Below are positions 55,614 to 64,000 of a stretch of DNA of 64,000 nt, piece after piece. A model generated the notes under the pieces. That model was not told the origin of the DNA and made no database searches. It worked only from the letters and a program-made list of their open reading frames with translations. The position numbers were made by a program, and so were the translations under genes. Each line of letters begins with the position of its first letter. Positions within the stretch are counted from its first letter, which is position 1. Source of the DNA: Nostoc sp. TCL240-02 (GTDB lineage: Bacteria > Cyanobacteriota > Cyanobacteriia > Cyanobacteriales > Nostocaceae); assembly GCF_013343235.1 (NCBI RefSeq), contig NZ_CP040094.1:7001001-7065000 (forward strand), read 5' to 3'.

Positions 55614-56411
55614 TCATTCATCATTCCATAATTCTTCTACAACTTCTGCAATTTTTGTAGGTAGCTTAGTTAAATCTGGTAATCTTAGCACTTCTATTTC
55701 GGCAACTTGTTCTTTAATGTTCACTGGCAAGTTTAAAGGCTGCTGTGTTTCTATCCAGCAACTTGCTAATGGCAAGGTTTGCTCCATTTCGTCTAGTGGT
55801 CGGGGAATTACCATCACTGCATTTAATTCTCCAATGCGTTCTGCTTCAAACATTCCCGCTTCCACTGCTACCGCCACATTTGCTACGGAACCACGAATAA
55901 TAGCTGTACACAAACCCGCACCAATTTTTTCATAAGCTGCTAAATGAACATCAGCAGCTTTGAGCATGGCATCACACGCGCCTACCATCGCTGGAAATCC
56001 TCGCGTTTCTACCAAACCAATTGCTTGATTACTCAGACGGCTAGAATTGCCTTCCTCCATCAATTTAGTAAAACGGGTTGTGATGGGAAGTACTATATCT
56101 AGATTGGGATAAGGACGGGGAATTACTAAGCTAGAAACCAACTGACCAAACTGTTCAGCCGTTTGCACACCCGATTCTACAGCCAGACGCACGTCAGCAA
56201 TGCCACCCCGCACGATCGCAGTACAATAACCGCCACCTATTTTTTCATACCCAACTAGATGGACTCCTGCTGATTTCAGCATCATATCCGCCGTCCCAAC
56301 TATTGCTGGAAAGCTGCGGGTAGAAACTAAACCCAAAGCAGTATCTTGGAAGGTGTCTCGATGACTCGTTCCTTCGATACCTTTCAGAGACCGTTGATTA
56401 GATGTTTCCAT
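55614..56411 (-). CDS. ccmO: Carboxysome shell protein with two BMC domains
   Basis: A 265-residue tandem BMC protein. The first domain (about 25-110) has ALGLVSTRSFPAIVGTADMMLKSAGV and YEKIGGGYCTAIVRGGIADV. The second (about 130-215) has AIGLVETRGFPAMVGACDAMLKAADV and YEKIGAGLCTAIIRGSVANV. CcmO forms pseudohexamer tiles of the beta-carboxysome shell. The C-terminal tail of about 50 residues is variable. Last gene of the ccmK2-K1-L-M-N-O set. Confidence 0.95.
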   Translation of the reverse strand: METSNQRSLKGIEGTSHRDTFQDTALGLVSTRSFPAIVGTADMMLKSAGVHLVGYEKIGGGYCTAIVRGGIADVRLAVESGVQTAEQFGQLVSSLVIPRPYPNLDIVLPITTRFTKLMEEGNSSRLSNQAIGLVETRGFPAMVGACDAMLKAADVHLAAYEKIGAGLCTAIIRGSVANVAVAVEAGMFEAERIGELNAVMVIPRPLDEMEQTLPLASCWIETQQPLNLPVNIKEQVAEIEVLRLPDLTKLPTKIAEVVEELWNDE

Positions 56412-56467
56412 GTGAACTTTCCTAGATAATCACAAAGCCGACAACTTACAATTAACACTTACTCGAA

Positions 56468-57238
56468 CTAATCGTCATTTTGGTCGCTCAAGGATTGTCT
56501 ATGAGGAAACAATGTAGTCAACAGTCTGCTTATGCTCCCTTGTCCATAAATTTGAGTCCCGAAACCGTTGGGGGATTCTGTAGTTAGCTGATTGGGGTCT
56601 GAGTCAGGTTTTGTAGGTTCTTGAACGGCTTCTTGCAAGGGGGATTCAGCATCCTTCGCGGGTTCCTCCACTGGCGGAGGCTGGCTTTCAGGAGTGGCTG
56701 GAGATTTAAAATAAGAAATTGACTTATTTTGTTTGAAATCCACAAAAGCCGCAGCTGAGAAGTTAGTTGAAGAACTTACCTTTTCCTTAACTTCTCCTGA
56801 TCCATTTTCTTCTTCCTTTTGCGGTGGCGCACTTGTAGCCGTGGGGTTATTTGTAGATGTTTCCGGCTGCTTTGTTTGAGCAATTTGCCGACTGGTGTCT
56901 CCTAAAACTGAACCAGGTGGAACTACTTGTCCAGGTTCAACTGAATAGTTAAAAACTGTTGTTGCTGAACCAATGCAAGCATTTGCTCCAATTGTGCCTT
57001 TGCCAACCATCAAAAAACCGGCTCCCAGATTTGCCCCTGCTTCTACCTCTAGAGTTCCTTCATGGACTTGGAGAATTGCTCCCATCCCAATACAGACCCC
57101 TGGGCCAATTACGATCTTGCTGTTTTCAGCCGCTTGGAGGATGACCCCAGGTGCAAGTACTGCGCTTGGATGAATAGTCACCTCACCACTAATGTAAGAA
57201 TCAAAATTATTGCTGAGGCGCAGTGACAGCACAGACAT
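56468..57238 (-). CDS. ccmN: Carboxysome assembly protein CcmN
   Basis: A 256-residue adaptor. The N-terminal left-handed beta-helix (hexapeptide repeats such as IVIGPGVCIGMGAILQVHEG) binds CcmM. A Ser/Pro/Glu-rich linker follows (about 130-225). The C-terminal encapsulation peptide IYGQGSISRLLTTLFPHRQS is an amphipathic helix that docks to the shell. All three parts are normal. It lies between ccmM and ccmO. Confidence 0.94.
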   Translation of the reverse strand: MSVLSLRLSNNFDSYISGEVTIHPSAVLAPGVILQAAENSKIVIGPGVCIGMGAILQVHEGTLEVEAGANLGAGFLMVGKGTIGANACIGSATTVFNYSVEPGQVVPPGSVLGDTSRQIAQTKQPETSTNNPTATSAPPQKEEENGSGEVKEKVSSSTNFSAAAFVDFKQNKSISYFKSPATPESQPPPVEEPAKDAESPLQEAVQEPTKPDSDPNQLTTESPNGFGTQIYGQGSISRLLTTLFPHRQSLSDQNDD

Positions 57239-57256
57239 GGAAATTTTAACCTCGGA

Positions 57257-57372
57257 AGCCGGAGTGGGGATGAGGAGCGGGGGAGGCGGGGGGCAGGGGG
57301 GTAGGGGGAGCAGGGGAGGAAGAATTATTGATTAATGCCCAATGCCCAACGCCCAATGCCCAATTCCCCACT
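57257..57372. repeat. G-rich and CCCAATG repeat block
   Basis: GGGGAGGCGGGGGGCAGG-type units (57265-57318) face CCCAATGCCCAACG units (57338-57367). They fill the ccmM-ccmN spacer. Confidence 0.8.
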
Positions 57373-57377
57373 ACCTA

Positions 57378-59399
57378 CTATGGTCTTTGGATGATCGTTT
57401 CTAATACCCGACGCTTGGCTTTGGGGTCAATACCAATTAAGCGCACATATTCCCCTTGGTATTCGCCAAGGTGTCCTTCTACGGCGGCGATCGCTTCTCT
57501 TTCTGAGGAGGCTTGAATCTGACCTGTGCTAGTCCAAGAACCAGTACGGAAACGCCGTTGGTCTACGTGTTCAAGGCTAATTTTAGAACCGCCAGCCAAT
57601 AATTGTCGGAGTTGGTCTACAACTTCACTACTCAAGCGGTTACTGGTAGCTGTTGCTGTAGCTGTAGCAGAAGGCGCACTGTTAGTAAATGATTTCTGAC
57701 TGCCAGAGGAGGCTATTTGACCATTCGGACGTTGGATAATTGTTTCTAAAACCCGACGCTTGGCTTTGGGGTCAATACCAATTAAGCGCACATATTCCCC
57801 TTGGTATTCACTAAGGTGCCCTTCTATAGCTGCGATCGCTTCTCTTTCTGAGGAGGCTTGAATTTGACCGGTACTAGTCCAGGAACCTGTACGGAACCGT
57901 CGTTCGTCTACGTGTTCAAGGCTAATCTTATACCCACCAGCCAATAATTGCCGGAGTTGGTCTACAACTTCAGTACTCAAACGGTTACTGGTAGCTGTTG
58001 CCGTAGCACTTCCAGAGCCTCCACTGCTGCTAGTAAATGATGATTTCTGACTACCAGAGGTGGCTACTTGACCATTTGGACGTTGGATAATCGCTTCTAA
58101 TACCCGCCGTTTAGCTTTGGTATCAATGCCGATTAAACGTACATACTCACCTGGATGGCTGGCGATACATTCTTCCAAGGCGGAAATTACTTGATTGGTG
58201 GAAGTACCTTCAATTGGCTTACAACTAGTCCAAGAACCAGTACGGAAACGCCGCTCATCTACGTGTTCCATACCAATTTTGTAACCACCTGCCAAAAGTT
58301 GGCGGATTTGGTCTAGAGTTTCGCCATTGACTTTACCACTGCTAGAGCTGCTGCCGTTACCATTCCCATTGCTGCTGTAGCTGCCATTGGTGCCATTGCT
58401 ATGACTAGTATTAGGAGCTTTAAAGCTGGTAGCTTGTTTAGCATCACCATCTGGGCGTTGGATGATGTTTTCTAACACACGTCGTCTATCTTTATCAATA
58501 CCAAATAGTCGGACATATTCGCCGCTATGGTCACTTACACAGCTTTCTAACGCTGCGATCGCTTCACCGATGGATCTCGGTTCAATTGGTTGGCAACTAG
58601 TCCAAGAACCTGTGCGGAACCGTCTCTGGTCTACGTGTTCTGTACCAATCTTATATCCTTGTTCCAATAGATAGCGCAACTGCTCTATTGTTTCTGCACC
58701 CAAGCTATTGCTCGCCACTTCACTACTCCTTTCCAACTCTAAAACAGTAATACCATTACCTGTATAAGATTTAGCGTTCTCATCCCGAATGGGTGCTATA
58801 CATTTGGTATCCGCAGCACAAAGATAACCAGCTCGTAGTGCCTGATTAATCCCAACCACATGATGAGCAAATTCTTTATCCTGCTCTTGCACATCTGGCA
58901 AGCGGTCAGCTTGCTGTTGGCTAGTAATTACCGCTCCCGAAGGTACATATTTACCTGCGGGAATTTCTACGTCTTGAATCAAAGCGTGCATCATTACGAT
59001 GCAACCTGCACCCACCCTGGCATTAAACACTGTAGAGCGAAAGCCTATGAAGGAATTATCGCCTACATAAGCTGGCCCGTGAATTAGAGCCATGTGGGTA
59101 ATGCAAGCATTTTTACCTACCCATACCGAGTATTTCTCTTGGTCATCGCCAATAACTCGACCTTGCTCTAACCCATGAATGACTACACCATCTTGAATAT
59201 TGGTGTTTTCACCAAGATAAAAAGGTGTGCCTTCATCCGCTCTAATCGTAGTCCCCGGAGCAACGATTACATTTGCACCTATTCGTACATCCCCAATCAG
59301 ATTGGAGAATGAATGTACAAAAGCAGTTTTATGGATGTCGGGTTCAGCTAAATTCCTTGACCACGGAGTTGGGGGTGCTGCCGTGCTGCGGACTGCCAT
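57378..59399 (-). CDS. ccmM: Carboxysome scaffold: gamma-carbonic anhydrase with four SSUL domains
   Basis: A 673-residue protein. Residues 1-210 are a gamma-carbonic anhydrase with His75, His102 and His107 as zinc ligands and the Cys194/Cys200 pair that, in Thermosynechococcus, forms an activating disulfide. Four SSUL domains follow (about 230-320, 350-440, 470-560, 585-673), each with a FRTGSW core. They bind RuBisCO. SSUL1 and 2 have two Cys each; SSUL3 and 4 have none. An internal start is marked separately. The last codons are [10 protein letters not shown]. Confidence 0.96.
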   Translation of the reverse strand: MAVRSTAAPPTPWSRNLAEPDIHKTAFVHSFSNLIGDVRIGANVIVAPGTTIRADEGTPFYLGENTNIQDGVVIHGLEQGRVIGDDQEKYSVWVGKNACITHMALIHGPAYVGDNSFIGFRSTVFNARVGAGCIVMMHALIQDVEIPAGKYVPSGAVITSQQQADRLPDVQEQDKEFAHHVVGINQALRAGYLCAADTKCIAPIRDENAKSYTGNGITVLELERSSEVASNSLGAETIEQLRYLLEQGYKIGTEHVDQRRFRTGSWTSCQPIEPRSIGEAIAALESCVSDHSGEYVRLFGIDKDRRRVLENIIQRPDGDAKQATSFKAPNTSHSNGTNGSYSSNGNGNGSSSSSGKVNGETLDQIRQLLAGGYKIGMEHVDERRFRTGSWTSCKPIEGTSTNQVISALEECIASHPGEYVRLIGIDTKAKRRVLEAIIQRPNGQVATSGSQKSSFTSSSGGSGSATATATSNRLSTEVVDQLRQLLAGGYKISLEHVDERRFRTGSWTSTGQIQASSEREAIAAIEGHLSEYQGEYVRLIGIDPKAKRRVLETIIQRPNGQIASSGSQKSFTNSAPSATATATATSNRLSSEVVDQLRQLLAGGSKISLEHVDQRRFRTGSWTSTGQIQASSEREAIAAVEGHLGEYQGEYVRLIGIDPKAKRRVLETIIQRP
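58716..58731 (-). promoter_or_regulatory. Internal ribosome-binding site and GTG start in ccmM
   Basis: AAGGAG (58731-58726) lies 7 bases before a GTG (58718-58716) that is codon 228 of ccmM, in frame, immediately before the first SSUL domain. This predicts a short CcmM of 446 residues with four SSUL domains only, comparable to the M35 form of Synechococcus. Confidence 0.8.
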
Positions 59400-59424
59400 T
59401 GTCTAGATTCCTCCTATATTGTCA

Positions 59425-59486
59425 TTTGTCCGTTGTCATTTGTCTTTTTGTAATGACTAATGACTAATGACTAATGACCAATGACT
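59425..59486. repeat. GTCATTTGTC/AATGACTAATGAC repeats
   Basis: TGTCATTTGTC units (59418-59445) face TAATGACTAATGAC units (59453-59486) in the ccmL-ccmM spacer. Confidence 0.75.
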
Positions 59487-59787
59487 ATCGATATTGATCT
59501 TTTTTGCTGTAAATCATGCGATCTTCAACATAAATTGTATCTATGATCGCCACTACCACTGCATCTAGTGGTCGCTGTTCGTTGCCAATAACTTGACGAG
59601 CTACACTGCCACGACTGACAAGTACCCACTCATCAACACCCGCTCCCACACTATCTGCTGCTACCTCATATTGTGGGAGGATGTTTCCGTCTTCATCTAC
59701 AAATTGTAACAACAGTAGTTTCACACCTCTGAGACTTGGATCTTTTTGGGTGCTAACTACTGTGCCGCGAACTTTGGCGACTTGCAT
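59485..59787 (-). CDS. ccmL: Carboxysome vertex protein CcmL
   Basis: A 100-residue EutN/CcmL-family pentamer that caps carboxysome vertices. The start MQVAKVRGTVVSTQKDPSLRG, then GVKLLLLQFVDEDG, DSVGAGVDEWVLVSRGS and AVVVAIIDTIYV match the family. Short spacing (6 bases) to ccmK1 upstream. Confidence 0.97.
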   Translation of the reverse strand: MQVAKVRGTVVSTQKDPSLRGVKLLLLQFVDEDGNILPQYEVAADSVGAGVDEWVLVSRGSVARQVIGNEQRPLDAVVVAIIDTIYVEDRMIYSKKDQYR

Positions 59788-59793
59788 TAAAAA

Positions 59794-60138
59794 TTACGGT
59801 CTTCTACCAAAAGGACGAATTGCGTTCACATTTTCCCGGAATTGTTCTACGTCTTCTGTATAACGAATTGGTAGGACGTATTCCAAGTTTTCGTGAGGAC
59901 GAGCAATGATGTGAGTAGACAGCACTTGTCCACCGTTGACTCGCTTCACTGATTCAACACCTGCGGCTACGGAAGCTTGTACTTCCGAAACGTCACCCCG
60001 AACAATTACGGTAACTCGACCACTGCCGATTTTTTCGTAGCCTACTAGAGTTACACGAGCAGCTTTCACCATCGCATCAGCAGCTTCTACAACTGCTGGA
60101 AAGCCCAGTGTTTCAACCATTCCCACTGCAATTGACAT
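59794..60138 (-). CDS. ccmK1: Carboxysome shell hexamer, BMC-H
   Basis: A 114-residue single BMC domain. It starts [50 protein letters not shown]. The KIGSGR pore loop is normal. Compared with the upstream copy it has a longer C-terminal tail ([15 protein letters not shown]). Second gene of the operon, named by Synechocystis order; K1/K2 naming is by position and could be reversed. Confidence 0.95.
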   Translation of the reverse strand: MSIAVGMVETLGFPAVVEAADAMVKAARVTLVGYEKIGSGRVTVIVRGDVSEVQASVAAGVESVKRVNGGQVLSTHIIARPHENLEYVLPIRYTEDVEQFRENVNAIRPFGRRP

Positions 60139-60229
60139 TAGTTTTAATCCCTTTTTTATTGTTTTTAGCTTTGGACAAAAGTGATGCTCAAAAAAGCAAA
60201 GAGCGTTAATTACTTTTTTTAAACAGCTT

Positions 60230-60538
60230 TTAGGTACGGAACTGTTCCACAGCTTCTGTGTAACGAATCGGCAAGACGTATTCTAGGTTCTCGTGAGGAC
60301 GAGCAATGATGTGAGTGGACAACACTTCACCACCAAAGACTCTTTTCGCCGCTTCAACCCCAGCAGCTACAGAAGCTTGCACTTCCGATACATCTCCCCG
60401 AACTATCACGGTGACGCGAGCGCTACCAATTTTTTCATACCCTACTAAGGTGACACGGGCGGCTTTCACCATCGCATCAGCAGCTTCCACAACTGCTGGA
60501 AAGCCTTTCGTTTCAATCATTCCAACTGCAATTGGCAT
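60230..60538 (-). CDS. ccmK2: Carboxysome shell hexamer, BMC-H, first gene of the operon
   Basis: A 102-residue single BMC domain starting [23 protein letters not shown], with the pore loop KIGSAR. It is about 90% identical to the next copy over its length and ends VEQFRT. It is the promoter-proximal gene of the ccmK2-K1-L-M-N-O operon, divergent from ndhF. Confidence 0.95.
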   Translation of the reverse strand: MPIAVGMIETKGFPAVVEAADAMVKAARVTLVGYEKIGSARVTVIVRGDVSEVQASVAAGVEAAKRVFGGEVLSTHIIARPHENLEYVLPIRYTEAVEQFRT

Positions 60539-61193
60539 CGCAGAACTCCTACAAAATTAATGCAATCTGTACTGTCTTCTGAATTTTTTGACGGGGAGAG
60601 CCTGATCTTATAGCTAAGAAAACACTTCCAATTTAAGCATAGGAAAGCTTGGCGTTCCTGGCAACATAAATTACTATAATAGTTTATGATAAGAAAGTTT
60701 TAAAAAACTTAACAAATATTTATCTGGGCATTCTGAGTAATTAAAGTTTACTGATTACTTGAGCAGCCACTTATGCTTTATAATTTCTTTATCACATTTA
60801 CAAAACGACATTCATAACCAAGGTTAATTCTCTCTAATGGGAAAGAAGCGGCGGCTGTATGTTTTGCTGTATCTGTATTTCTTGTGATTTTGTGGTATGC
60901 ACAACGAATAGGTAAAAAGTATATAATATTTTCATATATATCGTATAAATTCCTCTGCTCAAAGTAGAAATACAAATGTAAAAACAGAGGTAAGGTTAAG
61001 GCAAGTAAATGCTTTTGAGTATGTAAAGTTATATTTTGTCGAAGTTTATGAGGGGAAACTCAAGTAAAAATACTTTTGATAATTTAGTTTAAACAATAAT
61101 AAAAAAATGTTGATGTTTTACTAGATTAATTATTTTAAATAATTGTCTGAAAGATTTTTTAAAATAAAGGTTAATTCCTCAAGGTAAATTTAA
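60539..61193. promoter_or_regulatory. Divergent control region of ccmK2 and ndhF
   Basis: A 655-bp AT-rich region without a supported gene. At 60666-60687 lies an interrupted dyad, ATAAA-TTA-CTAT-A-ATAG-TTTAT, which holds a TTA(N)TAA-like spacing that LysR regulators of CO2 genes can use. It is 130-150 bases upstream of ccmK2. The minus-strand open frame in this region (60778-60975) looks accidental. Confidence 0.4.
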
Positions 61194-63050
61194 ATGGATC
61201 AATTTCTATTTTCAACAAGTTGGTTTGTGCCTTTATATAGCTTATTAGGCGCAATTTTGACGTTGCCCTGGGGAATAGGAATAATTCAGCGAACAGGGCC
61301 AAGACCTGCGGCATACATCAACTTGTTGACAACTGTTGTGGCTTTTGTCCATAGTCTGTTTGTATTCAAAAACATTTGGGATAGAGAACCAGAAAAGTTA
61401 CTAGTGCCGTGGTTCAAAGCTGCTGATTTAGACTTATCTTTTACATTGGAACTCTCAGCAGTCAGTATTGGGGCGACAGTTTTAATCACAGGTTTAAGCT
61501 TTCTGGCACAAGTTTACGCTCTGGGTTACATGGAAAAAGACTGGTCGCTGGCGCGTTTTTTTGCGCTACTGGGATTTTTTGAAGCAGCGCTGACTGGTCT
61601 AGCAATCAGCGATTCTTTGTTTCTCAGCTATACCCTTTTGGAAGTTTTGACGCTTTCAACTTACTTGCTGGTGGGATTCTGGTATGCTCAACCGCTAGTA
61701 GTGACGGCGGCGCGAGATGCATTTTGGACTAAACGGGTAGGCGACTTGTTGCTGCTGATGGCTACGGTGACGCTTTCCAACTTAGCCGGTAGTTTGAACT
61801 TTTCGGATTTATATGAGTGGGCGCAAACAGCTAATTTAAGCCCAGTGACATCAACATTGCTGGGTTTGGCGTTAATTGCTGGGCCGGCTGGGAAATGTGC
61901 CCAATTTCCCCTGCACCTTTGGTTAGATGAGGCGATGGAAGGGCCAAACCCAGCTTCGGTAATGCGAAACTCACTGGTAGTAGCTGGTGGCGCTTATTTA
62001 CTGTATAAATTTCAACCATTGTTAGCACTGTCACCAGTTGCCTTGAATGCCTTGGTAATCATGGGTACGGTAACGGCAATTGGGGCGACATTAGTATCTA
62101 TAGCTCAAATTGACATTAAGCGATCGCTATCTCACTCCACTAGTGCATACATGGGATTAGTGTTTTTAGCGGTGGGGTTACAGCAAGGGGGTGTGGCTTT
62201 GATGTTGCTGTTAACTCATGCGATCGCTAAAGCATTATTATTTATGAGTTCCGGTTCAGTCATCTTAACTACCCAAAGCCAAGACTTAACCGAAATGGGC
62301 GGACTCTGGTCGCGGATGCCAGCCACCACCACCGCCTTTATTGTCGGTTCGGCGGGGATGGTAACGTTTCTCCCATTGGGAGGCTTCTGGGCAATGCTAG
62401 GATGGGCTGACGGTTTCGTAAATATTAGCCCTTGGGTGATTGGGGTTTTATTATTAGTCAATTGCTTAACAGCGTTGAACTTGACTAGAGTATTCAGATT
62501 AGTCTTCTGGGGTAAACCGCAGCAAAAAACCCGACGCACGCCAGAAGTTGGTTGGCAAATGGCCTTCCCGATGGTAACTCTCATAGTCTTGACTCTGCTT
62601 TTGCCTTTGATGCTACAGCAATGGTACTTACTACCAAATTGGGAAAGTATTAATTGGTATGTAGCATCAGCATTGTTTGGTTCTACCGTACTAGGAGTAG
62701 TTGTCGGTTCTACAGTTTATCTGCACAAAGCTTGGTCAAGATCGAGATTCTTGGCATGGAGATTTGTACAAGACTTATTAGGTTATGATTTTTATATTGA
62801 CCGAGTTTATCGCGTAACGGTAGTGAGTGCAGTCGCACTGCTGTCTAAAATTTCTGCTTGGAGCGATCGCTATTTAGTCGATGGTCTAGTAAACTTGGTT
62901 GGGTTTGCGACAATTTTTGGTGGACAAACTTTAAAGTACAGCATTTCTGGGCAATCTCAGGGCTATATGTTGACCATCTTAGCAGTTGTCAGCGTCCTAG
63001 CTTTCTTCATCGGCTGGTCATCGGGTTTACTGGATAAATTGCCTTTTTAA
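61194..63050 (+). CDS. ndhF4: NDH-1 subunit F of the CO2-uptake type (probably NdhF4)
   Basis: A 618-residue antiporter-like membrane subunit. Many hydrophobic helices are present, with the conserved GFFEAALTGLAISDSLFLSY, GPAGKCAQFPLHLWLDEAMEGPNPASV and LTHAIAKALLFMSSGSVIL blocks. It is followed by ndhD and stands next to the ccm operon, as in Anabaena, where NdhF4/NdhD4 with CupB form a constitutive CO2-uptake NDH-1 in the thylakoid. The F4/F3 choice is by context. Confidence 0.85.
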   Translation: MDQFLFSTSWFVPLYSLLGAILTLPWGIGIIQRTGPRPAAYINLLTTVVAFVHSLFVFKNIWDREPEKLLVPWFKAADLDLSFTLELSAVSIGATVLITGLSFLAQVYALGYMEKDWSLARFFALLGFFEAALTGLAISDSLFLSYTLLEVLTLSTYLLVGFWYAQPLVVTAARDAFWTKRVGDLLLLMATVTLSNLAGSLNFSDLYEWAQTANLSPVTSTLLGLALIAGPAGKCAQFPLHLWLDEAMEGPNPASVMRNSLVVAGGAYLLYKFQPLLALSPVALNALVIMGTVTAIGATLVSIAQIDIKRSLSHSTSAYMGLVFLAVGLQQGGVALMLLLTHAIAKALLFMSSGSVILTTQSQDLTEMGGLWSRMPATTTAFIVGSAGMVTFLPLGGFWAMLGWADGFVNISPWVIGVLLLVNCLTALNLTRVFRLVFWGKPQQKTRRTPEVGWQMAFPMVTLIVLTLLLPLMLQQWYLLPNWESINWYVASALFGSTVLGVVVGSTVYLHKAWSRSRFLAWRFVQDLLGYDFYIDRVYRVTVVSAVALLSKISAWSDRYLVDGLVNLVGFATIFGGQTLKYSISGQSQGYMLTILAVVSVLAFFIGWSSGLLDKLPF

Positions 63051-63059
63051 GAGTCTTAA

Positions 63060-63180
63060 ATGCTGAGTTGGGAGTTAGGAGTACAGACGCAAAAAGTCTT
63101 TGTCTGTACAGGAGTTAAGAGTTAGGAATGATTATTTTCTCCTTCTTTCCCTATCCCCTATCCCCTGTCCCCTATCCCCT
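63060..63180. repeat. GGGAGTTAGGAGT and CCCCTATCCCCTGT repeats
   Basis: Short repeats in the ndhF-ndhD spacer: AGGAGTTAAGAGTTAGG (63108-63126) and CTATCCCCTATCCCCTG (63150-63178). Confidence 0.75.
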
Positions 63181-63187
63181 TCTATCT

Positions 63188-64000
63188 ATGCTTAGTGTTT
63201 TAATTCTAGTGCCGTTAATCGGTGCAGCTTTAATTGGTTTCTCGCCGTCTGGCATCAGTGGAAAATTTGCCCGTGGGGTGGCTTTGGTCTTTGCTAGTAT
63301 CGCTTTCTTGTGGACAATCGTACTAGCAATTCAGTTCCATCCAGGGGAAATCACTCAACAGTTTGCTGAATCTGTACCTTGGATAGATGTCTTAGGCTTA
63401 AACTATAACCTAGGAGTTGATGGTTTATCTTTGCCACTGCTGGTTTTGAATGGACTGTTAACTTCTATTGCCATCTACAGTAGCGATGAATCTCTACAGC
63501 GCCCTAAATTTTATTACTCTTTGATACTATTATTGAGCGCTGGGGTGACTGGAGCATTTCTGGCACAGGATTTACTTTTATTTTTCCTGTTTTACGAATT
63601 AGAACTAATTCCACTATATCTGTTGATAGCTATTTGGGGTGGGGAAAAGCGGGGTTATGCGGCTACAAAATTTCTTATTTATACCGCCGTTTCAGGAATC
63701 TTGATTTTGGCAAGTTTCCTCGGCATGGTTTGGCTGAGTGGTTCCTCTAACTTTGCACTCGCAACCTTAAACGCTACAACTTTACCCTTAGCGACACAGC
63801 TTTTACTGCTAGGGGGGATTTTGATCGGTTTCGGGATTAAAATTCCCTTAGTTCCCTTTCATACTTGGTTGCCAGATGCTCACGTTGAAGCTTCCACACC
63901 AATTTCTGTGCTATTGGCTGGAGTGTTGTTGAAGTTGGGAACCTACGGCTTATTGCGTTTTGGCATGAATTTGTTACCAGAAGCTTGGGCTTATCTGGCT
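63188..64000 (+). CDS. ndhD4: NDH-1 subunit D of the CO2-uptake type, partial (runs off the right edge)
   Basis: The first 271 codons are open to the window edge. It starts MLSVLILVPLIGAALIGFSP; helices follow, with YNLGVDGLSLPLLVLNG, FFLFYELELIPLYLL and GFGIKIPLVPFHTWLPDAHVEA, hallmarks of the ND4/NdhD family. It follows ndhF on the same strand, so both are probably in one operon. The 3' end is missing. Confidence 0.9.
   Translation, partial: MLSVLILVPLIGAALIGFSPSGISGKFARGVALVFASIAFLWTIVLAIQFHPGEITQQFAESVPWIDVLGLNYNLGVDGLSLPLLVLNGLLTSIAIYSSDESLQRPKFYYSLILLLSAGVTGAFLAQDLLLFFLFYELELIPLYLLIAIWGGEKRGYAATKFLIYTAVSGILILASFLGMVWLSGSSNFALATLNATTLPLATQLLLLGGILIGFGIKIPLVPFHTWLPDAHVEASTPISVLLAGVLLKLGTYGLLRFGMNLLPEAWAYLA

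Noticed and set aside
60778..60975. 65-residue minus-strand open frame upstream of ccmK2
   Set aside because: It lies in AT-rich control sequence with no Shine-Dalgarno and no recognisable pattern.

Overview
The window comes from a heterocyst-forming, Nostoc/Anabaena-like cyanobacterium. The signs are many copies of the octamer GCGATCGC, runs of 7-bp short tandem repeats (GGGAATG/GGGAATT types) between genes, a form IB RuBisCO operon in the order rbcL-rbcX-rbcS, a nearby RuBisCO-activase-like gene with a small-subunit-like tail, a beta-carboxysome ccmK2-K1-L-M-N-O operon, and NDH-1 ndhF/ndhD genes of the CO2-uptake type.

Layout. 1-7 kb: the start of an unknown gene, trpB, an SUI1/YciH-like gene, a 52-residue Pmp3-like membrane peptide, beta-carbonic anhydrase, a DUF5340-like gene, trpC and lpdA. 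7-16 kb: SWIM-domain protein, TpsB-type outer-membrane transporter, FHA-PAS-GAF-GGDEF-EAL signalling protein, histone-deacetylase-family protein. 16-21 kb: TerB-like gene, murF, a GNAT gene cut by one in-frame stop, fasciclin protein, trmFO. 21-27 kb: Uma2 gene, then an Rpn/DUF2887-type nuclease gene destroyed by an IS5-like element that itself carries an ISKra4-like element, then panB and a seven-bladed propeller protein. 28-33.5 kb: rbcL, rbcX, rbcS, an SGNH hydrolase, a Phd/VapC-like toxin-antitoxin pair and rca. 33.5-41 kb: secreted, DUF2358 and pentapeptide-repeat proteins, a tandem pair of membrane paralogues, and cruP. 41-45 kb: a lone 751-residue TIR plus radical-SAM fusion gene, followed by a 1.2-kb spacer holding a MITE with a 9-bp target duplication and a candidate structured RNA. 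45-49 kb: lipase-like hydrolase, SDR, GNAT, mnmE. 49-52.6 kb: an IS630-like element and an IS4-like element, the latter inside a decayed toxin-like gene beside a small possible partner gene. 52.6-64 kb: MuiA-like protein, LysR regulator, the ccm operon and, divergently, ndhF and ndhD (runs off the right edge).

The carbon-fixation genes form one functional theme. NDH-1 CO2 uptake and carbonic anhydrase supply bicarbonate or CO2. CcmK/L/O build the shell. CcmM (gamma-carbonic anhydrase plus four RuBisCO-binding SSUL domains) and CcmN organise the cargo. RbcL/X/S form RuBisCO, and Rca, which carries its own SSUL domain, services it. CcmM has an in-frame Shine-Dalgarno and GTG just before its SSUL array, predicting a short isoform.

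The most unusual protein is the TIR/radical-SAM fusion (41184-43439). The clearest genome-evolution events are the nested insertion in the nuclease gene and the IS4 insertion in the toxin-like gene. In both, the target duplications are visible and deleting the element joins the two reading frames. All assignments come from reading the sequence; no database search was run.
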